From Rubrobacter sp. (GTDB lineage Bacteria > Actinomycetota > Rubrobacteria > Rubrobacterales > Rubrobacteraceae): 6,173 nucleotides of DNA. The notes under the pieces are model-generated. The model was not told the origin of the DNA. It saw nothing but the letters and a program-made list of their open reading frames with translations, and searched no databases. Made by a program: the position numbers and the translations under genes. Below are positions 1 to 6,037 of the stretch, piece after piece. The DNA lies in the NCBI GenBank assembly GCA_019247245.1, contig JAFAPF010000284.1:1-6173 (forward strand). The letters are read 5' to 3'. The first letter of the stretch is position 1. Each line of letters starts with the position of its first letter.

Positions 1-661
1 TAAACTCGGGGTTGCGGGGGTCGCGCTCAATCTTCTCGCGGAGGTGACGGATGTGTACGTCGACGGTGCGTTCATCGCGGAATTCGTCTCCCCACACCCG
101 TGTGAGCAGTGTACTACGCGAGAATACCCGGCCTGGGTTGGAAGCGAGCGTCACCAAAAGCTCGAACTCCGTGTACGTCAGATCGACATCTTTGCCATCC
201 ACGGCGACCCGACGGCTAGGCAGATGAATTCTTAAGCCATCGTAGGAGAGCTCGTCCTGACGCTGTCCGGTAGGCACCGACACGCGGCGCATAATGGCGC
301 GCACCCGCGCCACGAGCTCCCGAACGGCGAACGGCTTGGTGACGTAGTCATCAGCTCCAAGCTCCAGGCCCACGACCCGGTCAATCTCATCGTCCTTCGC
401 CGTAAGCATGATGATTGGGATATCACTCTGCACCCTGATCCGGCGGCACACCTCCGATCCATCTATCTTCGGCAACATGATATCCAGGATTATGAGGTGT
501 GGCTCATAAGTACCGACCGCCTCAAGCGCCGCCTCTCCATCTCCTACGGCGTGCACCTGGAAGCCCTCCCGCTCCAGAGCGTGTACGAGCATCTTCTGAA
601 TCGATGGCTCGTCGTCCACTAAGAGTATCCTGCGCGTGGTTCCCTGCATGCTCTGCGCCAT
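1..661 (-). CDS. OmpR/PhoB-family response regulator, 3'-truncated by window edge
   Basis: DNA-binding transcription factor of a two-component system; an unseen membrane histidine kinase would phosphorylate it. 220 residues are visible. The receiver domain (about 11-125) has the acidic pair D16/D17, phospho-acceptor D60 in ILDIMLP, T87 and K109 in KPF. The winged-helix effector domain (about 137-220) has the TYTEFELL segment and the recognition-helix motif RTVDVHIRHLREKIE (198-212). The frame runs out at PRNPEF, where this family normally continues with a short GVGY-type hairpin, so only about 10-20 residues are missing. The ATG at 659-661 was chosen because an in-frame TAG lies two codons upstream and a good ribosome binding site precedes it; Met5 is a weaker alternative. 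It resembles the MtrA/RegX/PhoP/WalR group, but the exact regulon cannot be assigned. It lies 49 bp after the exonuclease/UvrC-like gene on the same strand and appears to have its own promoter. Confidence 0.95.
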   Translation of the reverse strand, partial: MAQSMQGTTRRILLVDDEPSIQKMLVHALEREGFQVHAVGDGEAALEAVGTYEPHLIILDIMLPKIDGSEVCRRIRVQSDIPIIMLTAKDDEIDRVVGLELGADDYVTKPFAVRELVARVRAIMRRVSVPTGQRQDELSYDGLRIHLPSRRVAVDGKDVDLTYTEFELLVTLASNPGRVFSRSTLLTRVWGDEFRDERTVDVHIRHLREKIERDPRNPEF

Positions 662-669
662 ACTCTAAT

Positions 670-679
670 CTCCCCTTCC
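670..679 (-). promoter_or_regulatory. Ribosome binding site of the response regulator
   Basis: The minus strand reads GGAAGGGGAG, ending 8 nt before the ATG at 661. The spacing supports this start codon over Met5. Confidence 0.7.
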
Positions 680-704
680 GAAAATTCTAAACATGATGAG
701 ACTT

Positions 705-713
705 ATTGTATCA
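705..713 (-). promoter_or_regulatory. Putative extended -10 promoter for the response regulator
   Basis: The minus strand reads TGATACAAT, a TGn extended -10 followed by a hexamer one mismatch from TATAAT. The TGA is also the stop codon of the upstream exonuclease/UvrC-like gene. No good -35 hexamer is visible 16-18 bp upstream, as is usual for extended -10 promoters. Transcription would start near 698 and give a leader of about 37 nt containing the ribosome binding site. If real, the regulator can be transcribed independently of the repair genes. Confidence 0.45.
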
Positions 714-2531
714 TGCACCGAGGGTCTCATCGGCTTCGGCGACGCGTTCGACAACCCTTACTACGGCGTTCACGAGATCCTCAGCGTCCCGCAAATGCGC
801 AGCCTCGATATCCGCACGACGTCGTCTGAGGTATGCGGTGACGATCCGGGCCTCGTCCGCGCCCTCTCTATCGGACAGAGCAATGGCAACATGGTTGGCC
901 AGGACCTCCTCAGCGAAAAGGATAATGCCACTTACATCCTCAGGCTCGAAGCCCTCGTGGGCAACAAGGCGCCCTCTGAAAAAGGCAAAGACCTCGACCA
1001 TTCCGGGCTCGGTCGAGGGAGTAACGAGCGCCTGTACGCCCTTAGCATCCCCCACAACACGCGTCAGGCGGATACGCTCGATGCCGGCGAGGAGGTCTCG
1101 TAGACGAGCGGCCGCCTCGAATTCAAGCTCATCTGCGAGCCGCTCGCGTTCTCCGATAAGAGCTTCGAGATGCTCTTCACCGCCCTCACCACGCAGGAGC
1201 GCTATGAGACCTCCGATGACCTCCGTGTGATACTCTTCCTCATCCACACCCGAGCACGGGGCACAGCGGCCCATCTGGCCGTAGAAGCAGACTCCCCCAC
1301 TCTTGTTAGAATCTCCAAGGCAGCGCCTCAATGGGAAGATCCTGCCCAGAGCCTCTATACAAGCGTCCAAAACCCTCGCACTCTGATAAGGACCTAGGTA
1401 AACCACACCATCTTGCTGCTCGTTGTCGGGCACTCTCTCAGGAACAGGGTAGCGCTCACCCATGTCAAGCTTGATGAACCAACTCGCCTTCTCGCTTCGG
1501 CCAGCAGAGTTGTAACGCGGGAGCAGGCGCTTTATCTCGCGGGCCTCGAAAACGAGGGCGTAAAGCTCGCTCTTCGTCTCTTTGTAGCGCACCTCGGCGA
1601 CCTCCCGAACGAGTCGCCTGATTTTGCGTCGCCCATCACCACCATTGAAGTAAGTCTTAACACGCGCCTTAAGGTTCTTGGCCTTGCCGACGTACAGGAC
1701 CTCACTGTGCTTATCCACGAAGTAGTAGACACCGGACGTGCAGGGAAGGTGTTCGGCAAGGTACCCTTTTTGTGGTTCGATCCGATCGCGAGACCCAAGT
1801 GCAGTCGCCTCTCCAACGCTGTGCACCCCAGCCGAGCCTAACAGCCTGAGAAGCTTGAGGAACACCCCCACGGTAGCAACGGCATCTGTGCGGGCCCGGT
1901 GGTTAGGAGCTGCCCGCACCCCGAAGTGCGAAACAAGTGACGCTAACCGGTAGCGCTTGAGACCCGGCACCAAAGAGCGGGCGAGCTTGAGGGTGTCGAG
2001 CACCAGGTTGGGAAGCGGCACACCGCCCCTCGCCGCCGCAACGAAAGAACAATCGAAATGGACGTTGTGCCCGACGAGGACGCATCCCTCAACGAACTCC
2101 TCGAAAAGACGTATAACCTCCGCAATACTCGGAGCGCCCGCGACCATACGATCAGTGATGCCGGTAAGCCTGACCACAAACGGCTCTATGGGTCGTCCCG
2201 GGTCGACTAGCGTTGTGAACTCATCCTCCACCCGCCCACGCACCACCTTAACTGCACCAATCTCGGTGATCGCACCCTTACCAGCCGATGAGCCCGTAGT
2301 CTCGAGATCGAAAATGACGTATGGTGCCTCGCATAGAGGCAAAGAAGCCACCTCAACCGTGCAGAGAGCACCCGCCTCGTCCCAGAAAAAGCGTGGGTCG
2401 CCCGCGACCAGGTCTTCGACGTAACTACGGGCATCACCGTACGAGTACGGTAAGCAGAGAAACTCGCGGGCGACCTCTTCAGGGGTTACGGACTCGTGGT
2501 CCTTCACGAAACCGTAGAGGCTACGAGACAC
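711..2531 (-). CDS. DEDDh exonuclease / GIY-YIG / UVR fusion protein (UvrC-like, Cho-like)
   Basis: Predicted DNA-repair nuclease of 606 aa. Residues 1-68 are a small extension that may be winged-helix-like. A DnaQ-type 3'-5' exonuclease (about 69-230) has D75 and E77 in FDLETTG, D160 in GHNVHFD, and H211 with D216. A GIY-YIG domain (about 258-345) has G267-V-Y, Y280-V-G, R290, E329 and N341; the Y-to-R (10) and E-to-N (12) spacings match those I recall for UvrC. Cysteines C404, C415, C423 and C426 match the Fe-S cluster region of UvrC. A UVR (UvrB-binding) motif covers about 452-487. The RNase H-like second nuclease and C-terminal HhH domain of true UvrC are absent, so it is not an ordinary uvrC. 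Exonuclease-UvrC fusions of this type are known in actinobacteria. The start is GTG, inside the last codons of the upstream HhH gene (GTGTCTCGTAG overlap), with GGAG 8 nt upstream. Substrate unknown; action on UvrB-marked lesions is inferred from the UVR motif. Confidence 0.93.
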   Translation of the reverse strand: MSRSLYGFVKDHESVTPEEVAREFLCLPYSYGDARSYVEDLVAGDPRFFWDEAGALCTVEVASLPLCEAPYVIFDLETTGSSAGKGAITEIGAVKVVRGRVEDEFTTLVDPGRPIEPFVVRLTGITDRMVAGAPSIAEVIRLFEEFVEGCVLVGHNVHFDCSFVAAARGGVPLPNLVLDTLKLARSLVPGLKRYRLASLVSHFGVRAAPNHRARTDAVATVGVFLKLLRLLGSAGVHSVGEATALGSRDRIEPQKGYLAEHLPCTSGVYYFVDKHSEVLYVGKAKNLKARVKTYFNGGDGRRKIRRLVREVAEVRYKETKSELYALVFEAREIKRLLPRYNSAGRSEKASWFIKLDMGERYPVPERVPDNEQQDGVVYLGPYQSARVLDACIEALGRIFPLRRCLGDSNKSGGVCFYGQMGRCAPCSGVDEEEYHTEVIGGLIALLRGEGGEEHLEALIGERERLADELEFEAAARLRDLLAGIERIRLTRVVGDAKGVQALVTPSTEPGMVEVFAFFRGRLVAHEGFEPEDVSGIILFAEEVLANHVAIALSDREGADEARIVTAYLRRRRADIEAAHLRDAEDLVNAVVRVVERVAEADETLGA

Positions 2532-3570
2532 GGACCTCTCTCCAGTAGAGAGACTTGTGTCTAGCTACTTCAGCTTTAGCAGCCTCGGCGATAATCCGTG
2601 CCTGCGTCTCGGTGAGACCGGGAATGCCGATAAGCTTCTCGTAGGTGTACTCGGTCTCTTCCAGACCGCTGGCCATGACACGAGCACGTGTCTTCGGGCC
2701 AATACCAGGGAGCTTATGGGTATGGAAGAGCTTACCACGCTGTATCCGCAAAGCATCTACCCCCACAAGCCTCTCACCATCGACGAGGACGCGTCTTAAA
2801 ACGTCGCCGAAGAGCGCAACCTGCTCTGGGTAGTAGATGCTTCGGTTCATGAGCGAAGGCGTCATCGGCAGGGGGTAAGAAAGGTTCGCGTCGCGGACCG
2901 TGGTGTGGCCTGGAGGCTCGTTCGGAGAGAGCGGATCCGGATCGCCCAAAGCTTGGGCCTGGGCAGCATGGTCGGCGACCTGCTCCTTTAGATCGCTGGA
3001 GAGGTCCAGCTCTGTAAAGACCGGGGCTCCCCACAAGCGATTGTTGCGATTGGCAGTATAGAGGAAATGGCGCTCACCCCGCTCGTTCTTGTAGAACTCG
3101 ACGACTGCCCACGCCCGCTTCTCGCCGATGCCGGGGAGACGAGAGAGCGTCTTTACATCGTCTGTTACTATCATCTCCTTAAGCTCATCGCTCCCAATAG
3201 CGTCAGCGGTCTTGGTGGCTGCCCGCTTATCTATACCGCGTACTAGCTCGAGTATCCCCTGAACGCTCTCGGGGTCGACGCCGCGCCTGAGGTGGTTGAT
3301 CTTGCGTACCGCTGTGAACGCGTTGTGCTCTTCCCAGTGCCAGACGTACTCGCGTACGCGCTCTACCGCCGCAGCGTCCTCAGGAACGAACTCTATAGTT
3401 ACCCCGTCACCTATGTATCGTCCGTTCGCCCCCGGCAGATGCTCCGCAGAGGCTTGAACCTGCACCTTTACCATCGGCGAGTAGAACGAAAAATGTACGG
3501 GCACGCTAGACGAAACCTCCTTCATGAGACGACGCCGGAAGACGTTATCCTCAAGATCCCGCTCAAACAT
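2521..3570 (-). CDS. Unrecognised protein with four helix-hairpin-helix motifs, RuvA-like in the middle
   Basis: 349 aa; I do not recognise the family. Residues 1-95 form a basic, beta-rich then helical N-terminal region with no motif I can name. A tandem HhH pair follows: a first degenerate hairpin around RGIDKRAATKTADAIG (111-126) and a canonical one at LPGIGEKRAWAVVEF (145-159). The 35-residue spacing between their glycines (G112, G147) equals that in RuvA domain II as I recall the E. coli sequence. Residues 165-280 contain an unassigned region with a Pro-rich, probably flexible part near 210-240. A second HhH pair is at LPGIGPKTRARVMASG (287-302) and IPGLTETQARIIAEAA (316-331). HhH motifs bind the DNA backbone without sequence preference, so a DNA-structure-binding role is inferred; no nuclease or ATPase motif is visible. 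It overlaps the downstream nuclease gene by 11 bp and has a consensus promoter directly upstream. The first ATG was chosen because that promoter would make it leaderless; no later Met has a better ribosome binding site. Confidence 0.88.
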   Translation of the reverse strand: MFERDLEDNVFRRRLMKEVSSSVPVHFSFYSPMVKVQVQASAEHLPGANGRYIGDGVTIEFVPEDAAAVERVREYVWHWEEHNAFTAVRKINHLRRGVDPESVQGILELVRGIDKRAATKTADAIGSDELKEMIVTDDVKTLSRLPGIGEKRAWAVVEFYKNERGERHFLYTANRNNRLWGAPVFTELDLSSDLKEQVADHAAQAQALGDPDPLSPNEPPGHTTVRDANLSYPLPMTPSLMNRSIYYPEQVALFGDVLRRVLVDGERLVGVDALRIQRGKLFHTHKLPGIGPKTRARVMASGLEETEYTYEKLIGIPGLTETQARIIAEAAKAEVARHKSLYWREVRVS

Positions 3571-3578
3571 GCAACCGT

Positions 3579-3606
3579 ATTATAGCGGTCAGCCGTAAGC
3601 TGTCAG
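3579..3606 (-). promoter_or_regulatory. Strong sigma-70-type promoter, apparently leaderless, for the HhH-nuclease operon
   Basis: On the minus strand, a -35 hexamer CTGACA (3601-3606), a 16-bp spacer and a perfect -10 TATAAT (3579-3584). Only 8 nt separate the -10 from the ATG at 3570, so transcription should begin at or within a base or two of the start codon. No Shine-Dalgarno sequence is present, which fits a leaderless mRNA. Confidence 0.75.
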
Positions 3607-3607
3607 G
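3580..3607. repeat. Degenerate heptamer repeat, four units, overlapping the promoter
   Basis: Four consecutive 7-nt units read on the plus strand as TTATAGC, GGTCAGC, CGTAAGC and TGTCAGG, around a consensus like NGTCAGC. The array supplies both the -10 and the -35 of the HhH promoter. It faces a similar array of opposite orientation at 3725-3745. Confidence 0.5.
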
Positions 3608-3724
3608 TTTGGGGTTTGTAGAGCAGATAGTGCCCCACCGACAGTTCCTGCGATACCGCGAAAGGATGTGCACTCCTACAAGCTGTTGCGATCCGCACGA
3701 CGCCGGTTCGGGTTTTCCGAGAGA

Positions 3725-3745
3725 GCTGAGGGCTAGCGGCTAAAA
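3725..3745. repeat. Degenerate heptamer repeat, three units, inverted relative to the array at 3580
   Basis: Plus-strand units GCTGAGG, GCTAGCG and GCTAAAA; read on the minus strand they become the same NNTCAGC-type heptamer as at 3580-3607. The array contains the stop codon of moeA (3740-3742). The intervening 117 bp (3608-3724) hold no gene I can support. They contain TGCGAT twice, an imperfect palindrome AGGATGTGCACTCCT near 3664, and a 4-bp hairpin at 3708-3720 without a T tract. Confidence 0.45.
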
Positions 3746-4969
3746 CAACACTTCCTCTCGAAGCACGATGGCCTCGACCGGATCGCCCGCCCGCACCCCT
3801 TCGGACTCGGGTCCGACTAGCGCCAGGGCGTCTGCTTTGGTTAAAGAACTCACGAGTCCTGAGCCTTGGGCTCCCACCGACTGGGCCATCCAACCCTTCT
3901 CCGTCCGAGAAAGGCGTACTCGCATCGCGTGCATCCTACCGAACTTATTCTCGACGTCCTCGTCGAAGTATACCTCGATGTGGGGGCGGTGCCTGTCCGT
4001 ACGCCCCATCATCCGCATGAGTGCAGGTCGGACAAAGAGTTCGAAACAAACCATCGCAGAGACGGGGTTGCCGGGCAGGCCAAAGAATCGAGCGTTCTCT
4101 CGAACGCCGAAAAAGACTGGTTTACCGGGCTTGAGCTTGATACCCCAGAAGATCTGTTCAACACCCAGGCTCAAGAGCACACCCTTCACCAGGTCCTTTT
4201 CCCCCACCGAGACCCCCCCGCTAGTTACCACGACGTCTGCGCTAGAGAGCGCTTCTTCTATCGCGGCGCGCAGGACCTCTACGTTATCGGAGGCAGCGTA
4301 GAGGCGACGGGCGTCGGCCCCAGCATCGAACGCCTGGGCAAGTAGGGCGAAAGAGTTCGAGTCGAAGATCTCACCGGGAGAAAGGTCCCGCGCCCCCGGC
4401 TCGACAAGCTCGGTACCACTGGAGAGGACGACGATCTTCGGTCTTCGGTAAACTGGTAGCTCACCGTAGCCCTGGGTAGCCGCAAGCGCTATCTCGGGCG
4501 CACCTATCTCTGTGTCAGCGTGGAGGATGACCTCTCCCTTGTGCACGTCCTCGCCCCCCTTCCGTACGTTGTTCCCCGGAAGAACAGCCTTTTTCAGCTC
4601 GAACTCCTCACCCCAGCCGGAAGTGTTCTCGACCATAGCTACGGCGTCGGCACCTTCGGGGATGACGCCACCGGTGAAGATTTTGATCGCCTCCCCTTCC
4701 CCCAGTTTCTTACGGGCAGGGCGTCCTGCTGGGGCCTCGTCCACCACTCTAAAGACCCGCGCCGCCACAGCGTCGCAGCTTCTCAGGGCGTATCCGTCTA
4801 CCGCCGAGTTGTCGAACGGCGGCGATTCGAACCTCGCCCGTAAGTCCTCGGCGACCGCGAGGCCCCGTGCATCCTCGAGCAACGTGTGCACGACCGGCAA
4901 GCGAGGCGTACTCTCCAACACCAGCCCCATGGCTTCGTGATGGCTTATAAGCTTTTCGAAAAGTTGCAT
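3740..4969 (-). CDS. moeA: Molybdopterin molybdenumtransferase MoeA
   Basis: Cytoplasmic enzyme of molybdenum-cofactor biosynthesis that inserts molybdate into adenylylated molybdopterin with release of AMP. At 409 aa it has the usual full length. Family signatures in order: PPFDNSAVDGYA (50-61), IFTGGVIPEGADAV (97-110), VRKGGEDVHKG (135-145), the SSGTEL variant of the common STGDEL loop (183-188), TSGGVSVGEKD (249-259), KPGKPVFFG (280-288) and GLPGNPVSA (297-305). The C-terminal beta-barrel domain (about 330-409) ends normally at LREEVLF. The candidate catalytic acids D58, D141, E187 and D259 are all present. The ATG at 4967-4969 is preceded by AGGA 7 nt upstream and by AAGGAG further upstream. 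No other molybdenum-cofactor gene is in view; it is divergent from the hydrolase at 5085 and followed by a 169-bp gap, so it may be monocistronic. No convincing promoter was found in the 115-bp divergent region. Confidence 0.97.
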   Translation of the reverse strand: MQLFEKLISHHEAMGLVLESTPRLPVVHTLLEDARGLAVAEDLRARFESPPFDNSAVDGYALRSCDAVAARVFRVVDEAPAGRPARKKLGEGEAIKIFTGGVIPEGADAVAMVENTSGWGEEFELKKAVLPGNNVRKGGEDVHKGEVILHADTEIGAPEIALAATQGYGELPVYRRPKIVVLSSGTELVEPGARDLSPGEIFDSNSFALLAQAFDAGADARRLYAASDNVEVLRAAIEEALSSADVVVTSGGVSVGEKDLVKGVLLSLGVEQIFWGIKLKPGKPVFFGVRENARFFGLPGNPVSAMVCFELFVRPALMRMMGRTDRHRPHIEVYFDEDVENKFGRMHAMRVRLSRTEKGWMAQSVGAQGSGLVSSLTKADALALVGPESEGVRAGDPVEAIVLREEVLF

Positions 4970-4976
4970 GCCTTTA

Positions 4977-5000
4977 TCCTACTCCTTGGCGGATGCGCCA
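4977..5000 (-). promoter_or_regulatory. moeA ribosome binding site with adjoining leader hairpin
   Basis: On the minus strand, a GC-rich hairpin TGGCG-CATC-CGCCA (5000 to 4987) runs directly into AAGGAG (4987-4982), followed by AGGA (4980-4977) 7 nt before the ATG. The second site has the better spacing. Whether the hairpin modulates translation depends on the transcription start, which is not evident. Confidence 0.4.
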
Positions 5001-5067
5001 GACACCTTCTACATCCTTTCTACGCTACCATAACTTCGATGCGATAGATCACATACTAAGAGTTTAC

Positions 5068-5077
5068 GGGAGGAGGA
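5068..5077 (+). promoter_or_regulatory. Strong ribosome binding site of the metallo-hydrolase gene
   Basis: GGGAGGAGGA ends 7 nt before the ATG at 5085 and fixes the start. The TATAAT directly before the ATG (5079-5084) sits too far downstream to be its promoter. Confidence 0.8.
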
Positions 5078-5084
5078 CTATAAT

Positions 5085-5828
5085 ATGGGAGAAGTCAGTA
5101 TACGGTTTTTGGGAAGCGGGGATGCTTTCGGGAGTGGGGGCCGTTTTCAGACCTGCATACACCTGCAGACCGACGCGACACACTTCCTGATCGATTGCGG
5201 GGCCTCCTCGCTCATCGCGATGAAGCGTCTGGGGCTGGACCCCTCGCTGATCGATATCGTCCTGCTCACGCACCTTCACGGTGATCACTTTGGGGGGCTC
5301 CCGTTTCTCATTATGGAAGCTCAATATGTTTCACGACGGGGAAAGCCGCTAGTCGTAGCCGGGCCGCCGGGACTGGAGGACAGGATAAACCAAGCGATGG
5401 AAGTGCTATATCCTGGCTCTTCCCAAACCCGGCGAGAATTTACCCTACACTTTGTCGAGCTTCTCAGCGAGACGGCTACGACACTTGGGCCGCTCGTGAT
5501 AATTCCATATGATGTCGTGCACCCCAGCGGTGCCCCCTCCTACGCGCTCCGCGTCGCGTGCGGAGGTAAGATCGTCGCGTACTCCGGCGATACAGAATGG
5601 ACAGATACTCTAATTCAAGCCGTACAGGGGGCAGACCTCTTCATCTGCGAATGCTACTTCTTTGAGAAGAGTAGCCGATACCACCTCGACTACCAAACGC
5701 TGTTGGAACACCAGACAGAGCTCAAATGTCGCCGGCTAATCTTGACGCACATGAGCGACGAGATGTTGTGCCAGGTCCAAAACCTCGACATCGACGTGGT
5801 GGAAGACGGTGAGAGCTTCGTGTTGTAG
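5085..5828 (+). CDS. Metallo-beta-lactamase-fold hydrolase, RNase Z (ElaC)-like
   Basis: Predicted cytoplasmic metal-dependent hydrolase of 247 aa, with no signal peptide or membrane segment. It starts with the RFLGSGDAFGSGGR strand-turn typical of RNase Z-like enzymes. Metal ligands are clear: H63, H65, D67 and H68 in THLHGDHFGG, H146 in VVHPSG, D169 in YSGDT and H222 in LTHMS. The segment from C188-E189-C190 to H200 stands where tRNase Z has its HEAT motif and following His. At 247 aa it is shorter than a typical 300-plus-residue tRNase Z, and I see no clear flexible tRNA-binding arm (exosite) inserted between H146 and D169. A tRNA 3'-processing role is therefore uncertain; related MBL proteins act on phosphodiesters, cyclic nucleotides or lactones. 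It stands alone on the plus strand, divergent from moeA with a 115-bp gap. Confidence 0.9.
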   Translation: MGEVSIRFLGSGDAFGSGGRFQTCIHLQTDATHFLIDCGASSLIAMKRLGLDPSLIDIVLLTHLHGDHFGGLPFLIMEAQYVSRRGKPLVVAGPPGLEDRINQAMEVLYPGSSQTRREFTLHFVELLSETATTLGPLVIIPYDVVHPSGAPSYALRVACGGKIVAYSGDTEWTDTLIQAVQGADLFICECYFFEKSSRYHLDYQTLLEHQTELKCRRLILTHMSDEMLCQVQNLDIDVVEDGESFVL

Positions 5829-5932
5829 TCGGGTCCTACCTATCGAAGGTGTTTGCCGAACAGCCGGTCGGGTTTATCCGAAATCCACGCTGTCGAATAC
5901 AGTCTCAAAATACAAAACATCCTCAGCTATGG

Positions 5933-5966
5933 CTTCGTGCGATGCTAAACGAAGTAGCATCCGAAG
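5933..5966. repeat. Inverted repeat / strong hairpin, no T tract
   Basis: Perfect 7-bp arms GATGCTA (5941-5947) and TAGCATC (5955-5961) flank a 7-nt loop. Outer arms CTTCG (5933-5937) and CGAAG (5962-5966) extend the stem to 12 bp with a 3-nt bulge (TGC) on one side. It starts about 105 nt after the hydrolase stop codon. With no T run on either side it is not a classic intrinsic terminator. Confidence 0.6.
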
Positions 5967-6015
5967 TGGAAGTAGCGGCAGCGTCGCATAGACCAGCCCC
6001 CACACATAAGGCCCC

Positions 6016-6037
6016 GACTGCTGCTTGACTGCTGCTT
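6016..6037. repeat. Perfect tandem duplication of an 11-bp unit
   Basis: GACTGCTGCTT occurs twice back to back (6016-6026 and 6027-6037). Because 11 is not a multiple of three, such a duplication would shift any reading frame through it. Confidence 0.8.

Noticed and set aside
706..1230. Plus-strand ORF of 174 codons (and others at 1957-2424 and 4512-4940)
   Set aside because: Ser/Arg/Thr-rich translations antisense to well-supported genes; shadow frames of GC-rich coding DNA.
711..2531. Calling the nuclease gene uvrC
   Set aside because: It has an N-terminal DEDDh exonuclease and lacks the RNase H-like and HhH domains of UvrC, so the symbol would mislead.
3708..3720. TCGG-GTTTT-CCGA hairpin after moeA as an intrinsic terminator
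   Set aside because: Only a 4-bp stem and no following T tract in the moeA direction.
3603..3893. Minus-strand 96-codon ORF overlapping the moeA end and the intergenic gap
   Set aside because: Arg-rich, out of frame with moeA, which ends normally; no ribosome binding site or recognisable motif.
5079..5084. Perfect TATAAT immediately before the hydrolase ATG
   Set aside because: As a -10 it would start transcription inside the gene, downstream of the strong ribosome binding site; the site explains the start better and the match is taken as chance.
4970..5084. Molybdenum-cofactor riboswitch or clear divergent promoters between moeA and the hydrolase
   Set aside because: At 115 bp, with only one small hairpin, it is too short and simple for the riboswitch; no -35/-10 pair with acceptable spacing could be defended on either strand.
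5809..5991. Plus-strand 60-codon ORF after the hydrolase
   Set aside because: Starts inside the hydrolase end, has Ser/Arg-rich low-complexity composition and spans the hairpin; no coding support.
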